Source of the DNA: Thereva unica
Lineage: Eukaryota > Arthropoda > Insecta > Diptera > Therevidae
Reading direction: 5' to 3'
DNA length: 64,000 bases
NCBI GenBank assembly: GCA_949987705.1
Contig: OX465281.1
Location: 140,726,876 to 140,790,875 of the forward strand
Shown: piece by piece, positions 1-11,248 of the stretch
Layout of the letters: each line of letters starts with the position of its first letter
Position numbering within the stretch: position 1 is the first letter of the stretch
Made by a program: the position numbers and the translations under genes
The notes under the pieces: generated by a model
What the model was told of the DNA's origin: nothing
What the model saw: only the letters and a program-made list of their open reading frames with translations
The model's database searches: none

Positions 1-1520
1 CACATTCATTTCGGTAACTTCAAAGTCGATAATTTGACAGATAGTATTTACAATTGCGATAACAATTTAATAACATACCAGAAGTTATAAATTTTGAATT
101 AATGGACCAATTTATTTTTATTGTATGTGGCCTTTACGTATATTACTTGCGAAAATTATATTTTTCATGCAATAAACTGAATCAATTTAAATTTTCTAAT
201 TTGGCTACAGTGACAAAATTGAAATATTATGTTGGTAGCTCTGCAACTTTTTCAGCAACTTTAAAAATTTTCAAAGTCCAAGTCGGCGCAAAGTTTACTG
301 CAACGCTTACTGCATTGAATATGTTAACTGAACGTGAGTACTATAGAAAATGTATGAAGCTGTCAAAATGCAAAGTTGAAGTCGAAGTTTCTGCATTCAT
401 TCTGTTTTGGGCTTTAGACACATTTACAAGTCTAAATTACGCATTTTCAAGCACTCAAGCTTTCAAGCTCGGTTTACATGACAATCACTCGAGCCGATCA
501 CAAAAATCCAGTCGAGCTGCTTGCGTTTACATTTGTACTTGAAGTACGCTTTAAGTAAGCTTCAAGCTGTCATGGAAACGCACTACATATCTACTTACTC
601 TATAATCAATATTAAAAATTAGAAAAAAGAAAAAAAAGTCTGAGACCCAATATTAAAAACAAAAAACAATTAGTACAAAACGTTGCATACATTTAGGTGA
701 CACCACAAAAATGCATACAAGACAGATTCTAACCTACAAAAAAGAGACTAAAAATTAATAAAAATAAACAAAAACTAGTTGGGATGTGGGTTTGACCCCC
801 TTCGGTCCACACGATTAACTTCCCAGTATGATGAACGACGATGGAATAAACTGACTTCTTACAAAGTAGTTATTCGTTTAGCTCTAGTGGAAAATTGGCT
901 AGTATCAGAACTGATGGCAAAGTAATCCCTAGAGAAGCTAGTTCAAATAACTATAATAGTAGTAAATCCACAAGATTTTTCTAGGGAATTTGGATTTCCT
1001 GAATGTTAGCAAACAAACATTTCCTGCGTATTTCGTTCGCTGTACTAAAGCGGTTTTCAAATGCGTATTGAGCGTGCTGAAGCGCCGTTGACGTTGACGA
1101 GAAACGAATGACTTCATTTGGGAATTCCAAAGCTTTCCGGAGATATTAGCAAAACTGTAACTGTTAAGTACTTGACCAAAAAGAACAAATTTTGCGGTAA
1201 TTACTGGAAATCCCGGGACGAACCGCAATTTCCTGAAACTGTATCACGCGTAGAAAACAATTCCCCGTCAAAAAGTGCTAATCCAAGGTTTGAAAAATTC
1301 GCGCTGTTTGTAAAAGGTAACGAAATTTTTGCACGATTTTGAAAGGTTGTTGGATTTTGACAAGTGATGTCTTGTTGGAAGGCTATCGCTGTGCAGAACC
1401 CAAAAAAGATCACTTCGTTTAGAACGGGTCTCATTCCATCGAGTTTATTAGATATTAGCAAAACTTGTCAATTGATGGTCTTTCTGACGTTTAGCCGAAG
1501 TTTTTCTATTTTAACAAAAA
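1..1520. other. A+T-rich stretch without recognisable gene
   Basis: I see no coding sequence here that resembles a known family. Open frames of 60-146 codons exist, but their composition (long runs of K, F, S, N and no domain) is that of chance frames in A+T-rich DNA. A weak direct repeat is present: the motif AGATATTAGCAAAACT occurs near 1140 and again near 1450. Confidence 0.5.
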
Positions 1521-1870
1521 AGGCCCGACCGAATATTATGAATTTTTTTTCGGAGCATTTCTTTGTTAATATTCTTTTTTCGGCACCTCAATGAAGTCGA
1601 TAGAGTTTTTAGTTTGCGCGGTATCGTGCAGGTGCAAAAGTCATAAACGTCGTTTAAACAAAAAAAAAACGGTTCAACCGAATTTTATGAAAATCTTTTC
1701 CGATCATATTTTGGTTAATACTCTTCGAAAGGCACCTCAACTAAGTCGATATCTTTTATAGTTCGCGCGATATCGTGCAGGTACAAAAATCACTTACTCC
1801 GCTTAAACAAAAAAACTGCTCAACCGAATTTTATGAAAATCTTTTCAGATCATATTTCGGTTAATAGGTA
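1520..1870. repeat. Short tandem repeat, ~148-bp unit, ~2.4 copies
   Basis: The motif CCGAAT(A/T)TTATGAA recurs near 1529, 1678 and 1825, giving periods of about 149 and 147 bp. Each unit also carries GCACCTCAA, AAGTCGATA and CGCG(G/A)TATCGTGCAGGT at matching offsets. The copies differ by scattered substitutions. No coding potential is apparent. Confidence 0.75.
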
Positions 1871-2016
1871 TATGCAATTTTGCAGAAGTGAAAGCTTTGA
1901 TATCGCATTGCTCAATCTTAATAAACTTTTTATTACATATTCAGTTCGAATAATTTTAGTTGTATGATGAGAACAGGTGCTACCAAAATTATTTCCGATT
2001 TACGAATCTTTTGAGT

Positions 2017-2112
2017 GTACGAACGACTAACCATTTTTATATGAACACTTTTTGCTAATCATCGAATGTCATCTAGCATCAACAGTGCGAGTAAAAATTT
2101 ATCGAATAACTA
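2017..2112 (+). repeat. Dispersed repeat bordering the satellite array
   Basis: A block containing TATGAACAC-TTTT, TAATCATCGAATG, CATCAACAGTG and a downstream ACTAGTAACG/ACTTATAACG motif is present here and recurs near 11858-11950 and 12097-12180. The copies therefore flank both outer edges of the satellite that was split by the LOA-like insertion. This suggests the satellite and this repeat belong to one older element or a local duplication. The family is not recognised. Confidence 0.6.
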
Positions 2113-2139
2113 GTAACGATATATTGTTTATTGTCTTTT

Positions 2140-2538
2140 ACTTATGATACCCTTTCATTTGATACCCATGTCGATAGGGTTGTGAAGAAAATGGTAATCC
2201 GCCCTCTTGAGATGATCGCCGTGTATCTAACGAGATATTGAGTATACTATATCGCTTATGGTATTCTAAGTAGACCCCTTCAATTGATACCCATGTCGAG
2301 GGGGTTGTGAAGAAAATGGTAATATGCTCTCTTGAGATGACCGCCTGACCGCAGCAGTGATTCAGTATACTATATCGCTTATGGTATTCTACTTATGATA
2401 CCCTTTCAATTGATATCCATGTTTAGGGGGTGGTGAAGAAATGGTAATCTGCCCTCTTGAGACGGCCGCCATGGATTTTACGACATAGCTTATTGTATTC
2501 TACTTATCATACCGTTTCATTTAATACCCATGTCGAGG
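2140..2538 (+). repeat. Satellite array, ~130-bp unit (left part)
   Basis: Units share GATACCCATGTCGAGG, GTTGTGAAGAAAATGGTAAT, CCGCCCTCTTGAGATG and TTCTACTTATGATACCC. The array stops at 2538 inside a unit and resumes at 11249, because a non-LTR retrotransposon was inserted at TACCCATGTCGAGG. The same unit, reverse-complemented, forms the array inside the Helitron at 26459-27829. Confidence 0.85.
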
Positions 2539-2747
2539 TTAGGTTAGGTTAGATATGGCTGAGCTTTTGGTTCAAGCCCACACACTTAGGCCAAAAGGAT
2601 AGGCCTATTGTGATGCCATAGTGATCCCACTTTAAACTTGATGTTAAAATGTCGCTTCTTCGTTAAAACCATCTCGAGGAAGTAATGAATCTTCTAAGCT
2701 GCGGGATCCCAAACTTCGAGATTTCCGCAAGGTTGCTTAGAAAGGGT

Positions 2748-5392
2748 TCACCAAAAGTGGTTAACCTTATCCATGCTGAGGTTCTTACAGCTTCTGCAGA
2801 AATCGTGGGTCTCAAGACCTAAACGGGTCGCATGCGTCCCTATTAGACATTGTCCGGTCAACACTACCACTATAACTGAGAGTTCTTGTCTCCTGAGGCA
2901 CAGTAATAAGGTGGTTCGCCTGAGATCACAGGAGGGCCAGGTTAATTTGGCCAAAGTACATTTATTCAGATCCCTCCAATGCTTTTTCGCTTGTGTGATT
3001 GTGTGTTGCTTGCATCGGAGTTTAAAGGTGGCCCAAGGCATACCAACTCTTTCCTTTTCTGGGCGGAGAGTAGCGGTCGTGCCTCTCCTAGCCAGTTCAT
3101 CAGCTTTACAATTTCCCTCTATATTTCGGTGACCGGGCACCCATACGAGGACGGTCCTGAACTGCTGAGCCATCTCGTTAAGAGATCTGCGACATTCAGA
3201 GGTAGTTCTAGAGCTGTTTGTACAGGAGCGCAGGGCTTTCAGAGCTGTCTGACTATCTGAGAAGATGTAGACAGTCCGGTTCCTATCGCCTTGCTGGTTG
3301 ATTTGCAGAACAGCTTCTTGTATGGCTAGAACCTCCGCTTGATATACGCTGCAGTGATCGGGAAGTCGGAAGGAGACTTCAATCCCAAGTTCTGGGGAGA
3401 ATACTCCTCCTCCCACTCGACCCTCGAGCTTAGAGCCATCAGTAAAACGTTTATGGCACCCTGAAACCTGTGTGGTCTATTTATCCATTCACGACGTGAA
3501 GGGGTGTGGACTCCGTAGTTCCTCGTGAAGGTAATTTCGGGAATGCAGAAGTCGGTTTCAGTGGGGATAGTAACTGAGTTCAGTACCTTCGTGTGCCCTC
3601 CCCTGATTCCAGTCCAGAAACCGGATTCTTTTATTCTAAGGGCTGCGATGGTTGCCCTTTCCCTTGCCACAAGATTTAAAGGAGGGAGGTATAACATAAC
3701 ATTTAAGGCCTCTGTAGGTGTGGAGCGAAGTGCTCCTGTTATGCATAACTCCGCACATCTTTGTACTCTCTGTAATTTGTTTAGCACGGTGGATTTACTC
3801 CGAGTTGGCCACCATACTAAAACCCCGTAAAGGAGAATTGGGCGGACGATCGCTGTGTAGATTCATCGCACAATGTAAGGGGAGAAACCCCATTTCTCGC
3901 CAATGGATTTTTTGCAAGCGAAAAGCACGATGTTTGCTTTCTTAATGCGCTCCTCTGTGTTTTCATGCCAGAGGAGTTTCTTGTCCAGAATTACTCACAG
4001 ATATTTGGCACTGTTGTTAATTTTGAGCCTAACATTGTTAAGCCGGAGGGGTGTTAACGGAGAGATCTTATACCTCCTTGAGAAGAGGACCAGCTCCGTT
4101 TTTACTCGGTTAACGCTGAGTCCGCGGGTAGCAGTCCAGCTTGAGAGGGTTTGTAGCGCTGTCTCCATGAGATCACAGAGGACTTGAGGGAATTTTCCTT
4201 TTGATAACAACATCATCCGCGTACGCCAGGACACCATGTCCCTCTGCCTGCATACGTCGCAACAGCTGGTTCATAGTTACGACCCATAGCAGTGGGGAGA
4301 GTACTCCTCCTTGCGGAGTGCCTCTATTTACGGCCTTTCGGACCGAGCTATCCCCAAGACCGAGCTCACCGTCCTGCCAGTAAGCATTTGATGGATAAGA
4401 GACACCAACGACGTCTCGATCGCATGTTCTGTCAAGGCCAGGGTAATGGCATCCGGCAAAACATTGTTAAATGCTCCTTCTATGTCAAGAAATGCTACTA
4501 GTGTATACTCCTTAACCTCGAGGGATTTTTCAATGGTTGAGACCAGTGAGTGAAGAGCAGTATCAATAGATTTGCCCTTTGTATAGGCATGTTGTGCGCC
4601 AGAGAGTTCCGAGGTCAATATGGTCTGCCTCAGATATATTTCGATTAGCCTTTCCAGAGTGTTTAATAGAAAGGATGATAGGCTGATTGGCCTGAAGTCT
4701 TTGGATGTTGTGTGGCAGGCTTTTCCTGCCTTAGGTATAAAAACTACTTTAACCTCTTTCCAACTAGAGGGAATGCAGTTATTTTGGAGGCAGCCAGTAA
4801 ACATGGCCTGCAACCAGGGCATAATATAACTAAGGGTTGCTGCAGTTGAGCCGGTACTATGCCGTCAGGGTCTGGTGATTTATAGGGATGGAAGGTGTTT
4901 ACAGCCCATTTTATTTTTGCTCTACTTATGATAGATCTGATCAGCTGTTCTGAGGCTGAAGAGTTTATCGTAATAGTTGTATCAACTGTAGTACTACTCT
5001 GGAAGTGGGTGTCCATAAGTAGGTTCAGGAATTCTCTGCTTGAGTCGGTCCAATCGCCGTCTTCCTCGCGTAAATAACTAAGCATTGTTGGCGCTTTAGT
5101 TAATATTTTACGCAGCCTTGAGGCCTCCGATGTGGACTCTAAGTTGCTGCAAAAGGTAACCCAGGAGGTACGTTTGGCCTTCCTTATTGCCGTTTTGTAT
5201 CTATTCAGCTTCGACTTATAGCAGCTCCAGGTGGTTGCGCTGTTACTGCGTCTCGCTGAATTCAATTCCTTTCTCTTTTCGGAGTGTCTCAAGTTCGCGA
5301 GACCACCATGGGGGTTTGGTAGCCTCTTTATGTGGCCTGTTCGGACAAGCTTTATTAATGGCGTAAGTGCATTGTTTCGTGAAAATGTCCAC
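2748..5392 (-). pseudogene. LOA-like ORF2, reverse transcriptase and RNase H part
   Basis: Read on the minus strand, this region runs from a pre-RT linker (KPPWWSREL near 5300) into RT motifs RPISLSSFLL (about 4680), LDIEGAFNN (about 4480) and an intact Y-A-D-D box near 4220. A thumb region follows (ITGALRSTPTEAL near 3720), then an RNase H domain with SDSQTALKAL and WVPGHRNIEGN (about 3260-3080) and a C-terminal tail. Frames shift several times (for example near 4330 and 4240), so no single ORF spans it. In an active element this enzyme nicks target DNA and reverse-transcribes the element's RNA at the nick. This copy cannot encode that protein. Confidence 0.85.
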
Positions 5393-5396
5393 AATG

Positions 5397-5788
5397 GGCC
5401 GGTTTACACGACCGGACACTGAACAGACACCGAACAGACAAAAGGAACGAACGAACTGGGTTTATGGGGAAGAGGGTGAGAGAGAACGATGGGGAGGGCG
5501 GACAATTTTAATGGACATTTTCAGCGGACAGCGGAACGAACATTTTGACAGTTCCTGCGTTGTTGTTGTTGGCAGGAAGAGAGGAAAAAAAACTTCAAAG
5601 GCAAATGTCAAAAAGCAACAACAAAAAGCAAATTGCTTTCACTAGTTCGTTCGTTGGTTCGTTCGTTGGAGTTTCGCCCGTGAAAATGCTCATAGGACTT
5701 TCCATCGGACTTCAAAAGGGAATTAACGATGACAGCTAAGTTTTGTCTGTTCGATGTCTGTTCGGTGTCCGGTCGTGTAAATCCAGCC
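5397..5788. mobile_element. 392-bp MITE with 4-bp target duplication
   Basis: Terminal inverted repeats of more than 40 bp are visible: GGCCGGTTTACACGACCGG at the left and its near-complement CCGGTCGTGTAAATCCAGCC at the right. AATG (5393-5396 and 5789-5792) flanks it on both sides. Removing the element plus one AATG rejoins the LOA-like ORF2 in frame across ...LDSI and VDIFTKQC.... No coding capacity is seen. Internal GTTCGTTCGTTG and GTTGTTGTTG tracts are present. The superfamily is not clear from a 4-bp duplication alone. Confidence 0.85.
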
Positions 5789-5792
5789 AATG

Positions 5793-6022
5793 CTGTCGAG
5801 TTGATCCCGGTTTTTGGGAACAAAGGGAGGCTTGGGGGCAAGGTTTTTTGCGATAAGCCTAGTATAGTAACCCCAATTTGTCCTTTGGAGGTTTTTTATT
5901 TTGGAAGGGGTGGCTGGGCTCGAGTCTTTTTTTTTTGTGGTAAGATGAAGCTTAGGAATCACCCTTTGTACTACTAGTCCGTCATGTCTTACAAGTCATG
6001 GTGCAGTGTATAGTAGTAAGCT
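5793..6022 (-). pseudogene. LOA-like ORF2, endonuclease-RT linker fragment
   Basis: A short fragment on the minus strand carries the post-endonuclease region (TNWGYYTRLI near 5870, DQLDSI near 5800) that normally precedes the KPPWW segment. It is stranded between two later insertions, the MITE at 5397-5788 and the CR1/Jockey-group element at 6031-8898. It continues in order with the endonuclease piece at 8907-9428. The upstream part near 5960-6020 contains an in-frame stop. Confidence 0.7.
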
Positions 6023-6170
6023 TGATCTGAAGGAAAGATGAAATAGGATAGGTTAGGGGTCTGGAGGGTGCATGAGTAGATGTCGATAAACCTTGCGTTT
6101 GAACTCTGAGATGTTATATGAGCTCGGAAACACCGACTGCGGAAGAGAATTCCACAATCGAGTTGTCTAT

Positions 6171-7524
6171 TTATAAACGAACTACTAAAACGTAATGTGC
6201 GTGAAGGGGAGGGCTGTAGGGTGAAGGAGTGAGCCGAGTTGGCTTGTCTTGTGTTGCGGGAAAAAATTGCCGTGTAAGCAGGAGGTTTTTGATTTCAGTG
6301 GAGCAATCGCTATGATAATAGCGGTAAAACTTGCTGAGCGCTGCTACATTCCTACGGTGGCTTAAAGAATCGATGCAAAGGGTGTTATCGCCAATGAGTT
6401 TGATGGCGCGGTTTTGCACCTTGTCTAGCAAAGCCAAGGTGGTTTTAGGGGCGCCTGCCCAGATATACGAGTTGTAGTCAAGGTGTGGCCGAATGTAGGA
6501 CTTGTATATTGTAGCCAAGGCAGCTGGATGAAGGAGAAACTTACATCTCTTAAGGAAGCCGAGGCATTGATACGCTTGTTTGGTGATTTGCGGTATGTGA
6601 TTATTCCATCGCAGATCGTTGGAAAGAGTCACGCCGAGGATGTTCAGATATGGATCAGCTGTTATATTATCCTCGCCACTGAAATGAAGGGAAGGTTGGT
6701 GCAGGTTTTGTTGGAGAATAGACAGTACTTGGCTTTGGTTTCATTGAACTCGACACGATTCTTGCGGCCCCAATCAAGAATGAGTTGAATATCCGCGTTA
6801 AGAGAGTTCGACATGAGTTCGCGTTCTAAGAGACAAGGTCTGGCACTTGCTTGTCCTATGTTGTGGGAGGGGTATGAGTAACGCAAAGTACCGTCATCGG
6901 CAAAACTATGAAGTGGATTGGAAGGGATTGAGAGCAGATCATTAATAAGTATAAGAAAGAGAGTAGGTGAGAGAATCGCCCCTTGGGGAACGCCGGCCGA
7001 AATGGAGTGGGGGTTGGATTCGACACCATCCAATACTACCTTGATTGAACGGCCAGAAAGAAAGCTCTCTATCCAGTTCCTTAGAACTGAATCAATACCA
7101 ATAGCTTGGAGTTTCTACAGCAGAGCGGGATGCCATACTCTGTCAAAGGCCTTGGAGATATCCAGAGCAACCAGACCAGACTCACCGAAGCCATGGATGC
7201 TTTGGTTGATGTGTTCAGTCAGGCATACAAGAAGGTCGCCAGTAGACCTTTTGGTCTAAAGCCGTACTGCCTGTCGTGAATAATTTGGTTAGATTCTAGA
7301 TATTTCATTAACCTTCTATTGATTATTGTCTCCATAACTTTGGAGAGAACAGAAGTTATTGCTATTGGGCGGTAGTTTAAAGGGTCGCTGGCTGCACCTT
7401 TTTTAAGAATGGGCTGAACATGAGCTAGTTTCCAAGAGTTGGGATAAACTCCGGAAAAATATGACATGGCGAAAAGTTTGCGCAGAGGTTTAGCCAAGGG
7501 TGAGGCACACTTTTTGAGTACCAT
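6171..7524 (-). pseudogene. Reverse transcriptase of the CR1/Jockey-group element
   Basis: Three minus-strand frames cover successive RT segments. The first has finger motifs with LKKGAASDPLNYRPIAITS and QYGFRP (7524-7219). The second has GVPQGAILSPTLF and the catalytic box read as F-A-D-D (7033-6662), an unusual but known variant of Y-A-D-D. The third is the thumb and tail, with YIRPHLDYNSYIWAG and RHHxYRYYHSDCS-like text (6632-6171). Frame breaks near 7230 and 6660 show the gene is dead. Its former role was reverse transcription of the element's own RNA. Confidence 0.8.
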
Positions 7525-7727
7525 AGGGGGAATATTATCGGGGCCAGTGGATTAATTGACATCAAGATCTATGAGACATTAATACACCTCTCGTGTCCTG
7601 AAGAAAATTCCGTCCATTGAATGGGCGTTGCGATCGAGGACCGGTGGTGACGTATCAGCTAAGGGTAACGAAGAATTGGAGGCGAACAGAGATGCCAATA
7701 AATCGGCCTTGGATTTGCTTTCTGTTA

Positions 7728-8870
7728 TCACCTCCTTTCCATTAAAGAATGGAGGGTTGAGGAAGAGGTAAAATTCTTCTTAATGGAAGTTACCAAGGCC
7801 CAGAAGTTTTTACTGCCTACGTGGGTGTTAAGGATCTTACTTCTCAATTTGTTGTCAAATGATACTTTGACCTTCCTGATGATGGAGTTACAGGAATTTC
7901 TCGACTTGATATACTCACGCCGAAGTGACTCGTTTGGGGAATGTTTGTACGTTCTATAAGCGTCTTCCTTGGCTTGAATTGCGTTCCTACATTCTCCATT
8001 GAACCATCTATTTGGCCTAGGCTTTATAGATATGGTAGAGTGAGGAATGAACAAACACATTCCTGCCCGTATTATTTTAGTAATACAGGAAGCGGCATAG
8101 TTCGTACTGGCACTGCGGAAACACAAATTCCAGTCGGTGGCTTGGAAAAAGTGTATAAGTCCCAACCAGTTGGCTTTCCCATAGTGCCAGACAGTTTTTT
8201 TAGTAACTGTGTTGGTTGGAGTAGAAGATGGATATGTGAAATTAGCGCTGACTAGATTGTGATCCGAGTTACCAAGGGGCGAACTAACTTCGACGGAGTA
8301 TCGAGTTGGATGAGAAGTAAGAAATAGGTCAAGCAGATGGGCTCCATGACCTTCAACATCCGGAACTCGCGTTGCACAGTTCACGATTTGGTGCAAATTA
8401 TTTAGGTCTGCAAAGATCTCGGCGTCTTTGCCAGAAACACTGGTGCCATTAGAGTAATTTAGCCAATTGACGTTATGAACGTTGAAATCACCCGCAACAA
8501 TGATTTCACACTCCGGGTGGGAAGATAAAAATCCGGAGATTTGTTCTGAGATAGCATCGAAGGCTAATGTGGAGGCTTCATTACTGTTATTAGGGCTTCT
8601 GTATAGAAAGCAGAAGAATATGACGTGGTTACGAAGAATAATTTTAATCCATAAATGATTAAATTCTGAAGATGTACTATTGTACACCTTCTGAAACGCC
8701 ACGTCATTCCTAATATACATGGCGACTCCCGTATGATCGGAGAAATTGTGCACTAGTATACCCAGCCACCTGAAATCGATCTGAATCGGTGTCAGTGATT
8801 TGATTTTCACTTAGTGCGAATATGGCCGGGGCATGCGTATCGAGATAGCACATTACATGATAAATGTAAT
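7728..8870 (-). pseudogene. Apurinic-like endonuclease domain of the CR1/Jockey-group element
   Basis: The minus-strand frame 8810-7728 (about 360 codons) shows the exonuclease-endonuclease-phosphatase fold of non-LTR elements: GVAMYIRNDV, LYRSPNNS, VAGDFNVHNVNWL (metal-binding D and N), LDLFLT and the SDHNL box near the end of the domain. A linker toward RT follows. The first lines of the domain (about 8870-8815) are in another frame, and the initial part is absent because of 5' truncation. The domain normally makes the first-strand nick that primes reverse transcription. Confidence 0.8.
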
Positions 8871-8906
8871 GTCTTGCAGTTTGAACTCTATAAATCTATG
8901 ATCTGA

Positions 8907-9428
8907 TGGTGGGGTCATTACCTTTATTACAAATAGCAAGGGTGGTGTTCAGTAGGTAGTTAAAAATAACTTCACCTCGATCATTGGGGTCCGTGCTGCC
9001 CCATTGTGTATGGTGGGCATTTGCATCACCCCCCATAACAAGAACCGTGGTAGGATGGGTGGATCTTACCAGGTCCTGAAAGGCCATAGGGGGTAAAGGG
9101 CCCTCATCATTGTGGGCTAGGTAGAAAGAGGCCATCCTGATTTTCTTCTGTTTCAACTCTAGGTCGACCACAGTAAGGTCTCCGTTGCTAAATTGAGGGA
9201 GAAGAAAGGTGCTTATGTTGTTTTTGACCAGAATACCTGTTCTGGGTTTTCCCTTACCTTTGGTATAAAAAGATTAAATTTAGGTGTCATTAAGCCACAG
9301 ATCCTGTCACCAGAGATCCATGGCTCTTGGACTAGAGCAACATCGACTTCGCCTGATGCCAGGTGAAGCAGAAGCGAAGCGGATGCTGCTTTACAATGGT
9401 GCAGGTTTATCTGTATCACCTGCACCAT
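8907..9428 (-). pseudogene. LOA-like ORF2, N-terminal endonuclease part
   Basis: On the minus strand, QINLHHCKAASASLLL and VDVALVQEPWISG (about 9420-9330) match the start of LOA-type ORF2 endonucleases. GGDANAHHTQWGS and the metal-site region follow near 9050. Two frames are used (9428-9213 and 9171-8896), so a frameshift lies near 9200. The text ends abruptly at the CR1/Jockey-group insertion and resumes at 6022. Confidence 0.85.
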
Positions 9429-9455
9429 TTTCAGGGTGTTTTGCTTCGACGACAG

Positions 9456-11022
9456 TCACATCCGCTTCATCGTCGCTGGAGTTGACTTCGTCGAAGTCTG
9501 AACTGAGGATTTGTCGCTCCGTGAAGAGGTTACCGATGGCTCTGCCCAGCTCGGAGTCTGTCGATGCATCGCCATCGCTCTGAGCTGTGCCTTTGCCATT
9601 GGTTTCGAGGTCCAGGGTTGTCTTTCAGGACCTTTTCGGGATTGGACTGTGGGTGCTTGGTTCCTCCACAGATCTTTGGCGTTTAGAGGCTGGTGCCTCC
9701 AATGTATCAGTGGCGGTTCCTCTTTGGAAGCAAAGGAAGCACTGCTTCCCTTGACCAAATAGGCAACTTCAAAAAAAAATTCAAATATATCAAGACTAAT
9801 CACAAGAAAAATCTTAATATATTTCCTGCTCTGGAAACACTAAAGCCACGGTCATGATATGGGCGAAATTTTAAATTTTTCTGGTGCCGCTCTTTTCGAA
9901 GCCTTACGCAACATGGGGAAGCTGTAATATCTCCAGCTTATTTGGCCCAGAAAATCAATGTGAAACCTCCAACACATTCACTTTAATTGAACTAACACTT
10001 ATGCAAAGGTTTGCGTTGATACAGTACCCTCAGATGCTGAGCTAAACACAGCTTCTTCGGAACCCAACAGCGGGATAAAACAAGAGAAATTTTCAGTATA
10101 CACTATATTCTCTTCGTTTTCTGCTAATCTGTTCTGGCTTCGAGCAATATTACATTTTCTCTTAAACTTTTGCTTCGAGATTTTGTTTTTGACTCTTATT
10201 AAAATATGAATTTTCGTTTATGTATATTGAGTCAAAAAAAAAAAGAGATCAAGGAAAGGAAGTTTCTCTTTTTGTTATTCTAATGGGGTGGCAGCGGCGT
10301 GTGTTGAATATAAGCTGATAACTTTGTAGCTTCCATTATATTTTTTAAGATTCTCTTTAAAGATGATTTAAAGGGATAGAGAATATTTTTATGAATTATA
10401 TTTTTCAGTACGGGTTGCCTGAAGTGTTTTTTTTTGCAAGAAAAATGTAATGATGGTTACAAAACAGAATAGGTATGAGAAGACGTATGCAGGGTTTTAT
10501 TATTACTATCTTTTTTAAAGTAGAAATTTAAAAAAAAAATTTGTTTTGACTGGAAACAATTCCTTATGTTTTCCTTTCTGACTCCACTATATGTTGTTTT
10601 TCAGTTTTTTTAGTTAAACCTTCGATACTTTTACTTTCATCGTTCGCCTTGGGCATTGCTTCCCTTATCCTGACCCTTACGAACCGCCACTGCAATGTAT
10701 AGTCCGGTATGACTTGTTTAGCCCAAGCGATGTCATCTAGGACCTTGGTGAAGTCCTCCTTCGACACTTGGTCTTCCCTGATCGGGTTGGTGGCCAAGCG
10801 ACGAAGGATGTTGCGGGCTTTGCGGATTTGTTTAGGACCTGCTTTTGCCGGGTCTGGTCTTTTCAGATCTTTGGCCCTTGCGCAGACCATTCGTTCCCCT
10901 GATCCCCCCGCAGCGGCCATGCCCGCAGGTGTACGCTGGGCAGCGACGTAGCCGCAAGGAGGAGCAGGGTTGCTAGGGTAAGGCTGGTTAGAACCGGAGG
11001 TCGCCATGTATCCGGAGCACAC
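9456..11022 (-). pseudogene. LOA-like ORF1, split by a hAT element
   Basis: The first part (11022-10701) encodes a glycine/proline-rich start followed by a basic helix-rich region (KQIRKARNILRRLA) of the kind seen in LOA ORF1 proteins. It is interrupted at 10700 by the hAT element 9708-10692. Deleting that element and one copy of CAATGTAT returns the same frame at 9699 (APASKRQRSVEEPS). This shows the reading frame was continuous before insertion. ORF1 proteins of such elements bind RNA. A frame change before ORF2 is expected. Confidence 0.75.
9708..10692. mobile_element. 985-bp non-autonomous hAT element
   Basis: The terminal inverted repeats are CAGTGGCGGTTC (9708-9719) and GAACCGCCACTG (10681-10692). 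A perfect 8-bp duplication CAATGTAT flanks it (9700-9707 and 10693-10700). Both features are hallmarks of hAT transposons. The A+T-rich interior holds no transposase, so the element depended on an enzyme made elsewhere. Confidence 0.92.
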
Positions 11023-11248
11023 CGTAGACGACTGAGCTATTTTTTAATCTGAGTCCTCAGCCAAGCTGATCATCGGCACGGTTCGCATTACACCTTGATC
11101 CGACCCAGAGGATTGTGGGTGAGGGATGGGTGGCAAGGATTGAAAACAAGGAGAAGAACATAAGGTGGGGAAGACGACTGTCCGCTACGTTCGAGAACGC
11201 ATTGCCCAGGATGAACCAGCGTGATGGAGGTCGTCGTCATTTCACCCC

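Larger units (their letters stand above)
6031..8898 (-). mobile_element. 5'-truncated CR1/Jockey-group non-LTR retrotransposon
   Basis: The element is inserted in the LOA-like element with the duplication TGATCTGA at 6023-6030 and 8899-8906 (extending to 10 of 11 bases). Its minus-strand protein text begins inside the endonuclease (YLDTHAPAIFALSE near 8850), so the 5' end, including any ORF1, is missing. That is usual for target-primed insertion. Endonuclease, RT and a C-terminal tail follow in order. There is no RNase H. The exact clade (CR1, Jockey, Rex-like) is uncertain. Confidence 0.8.
2539..11248 (-). mobile_element. LOA-like non-LTR retrotransposon with three nested insertions
   Basis: The element is flanked by a perfect 14-bp target-site duplication, TACCCATGTCGAGG (2525-2538 and 11249-11262). 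On the minus strand it carries ORF1 (11022 to about 9456), then ORF2 with apurinic endonuclease, reverse transcriptase and RNase H (9428 to 2748), the domain order typical of the LOA/I group. Three elements interrupt it: 5397-5788, 6031-8898 and 9708-10692, each with its own duplication. Removing them rejoins the protein fragments in order. The 3' end is a short array of CCTAA/TTAGG units (2539-2553) rather than poly(A). Premature stops and frameshifts make it inactive. Assignment to LOA rather than another RNase H-bearing clade is by resemblance of the RT text. Confidence 0.85.

Noticed and set aside
102..542. 146-codon plus-strand ORF
   Set aside because: No domain, A+T-driven composition, no splice or promoter context, no resemblance to a known protein.
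2539..2553. Interstitial telomere tract
   Set aside because: Only three TTAGG units, exactly at the 3' end of a retrotransposon; better explained as the element's tail.
2748..9803. Plus-strand ORFs across the LOA-like and CR1/Jockey-group elements
   Set aside because: Shadows of the minus-strand ORF1/ORF2; no domain is visible in the plus-strand frames.
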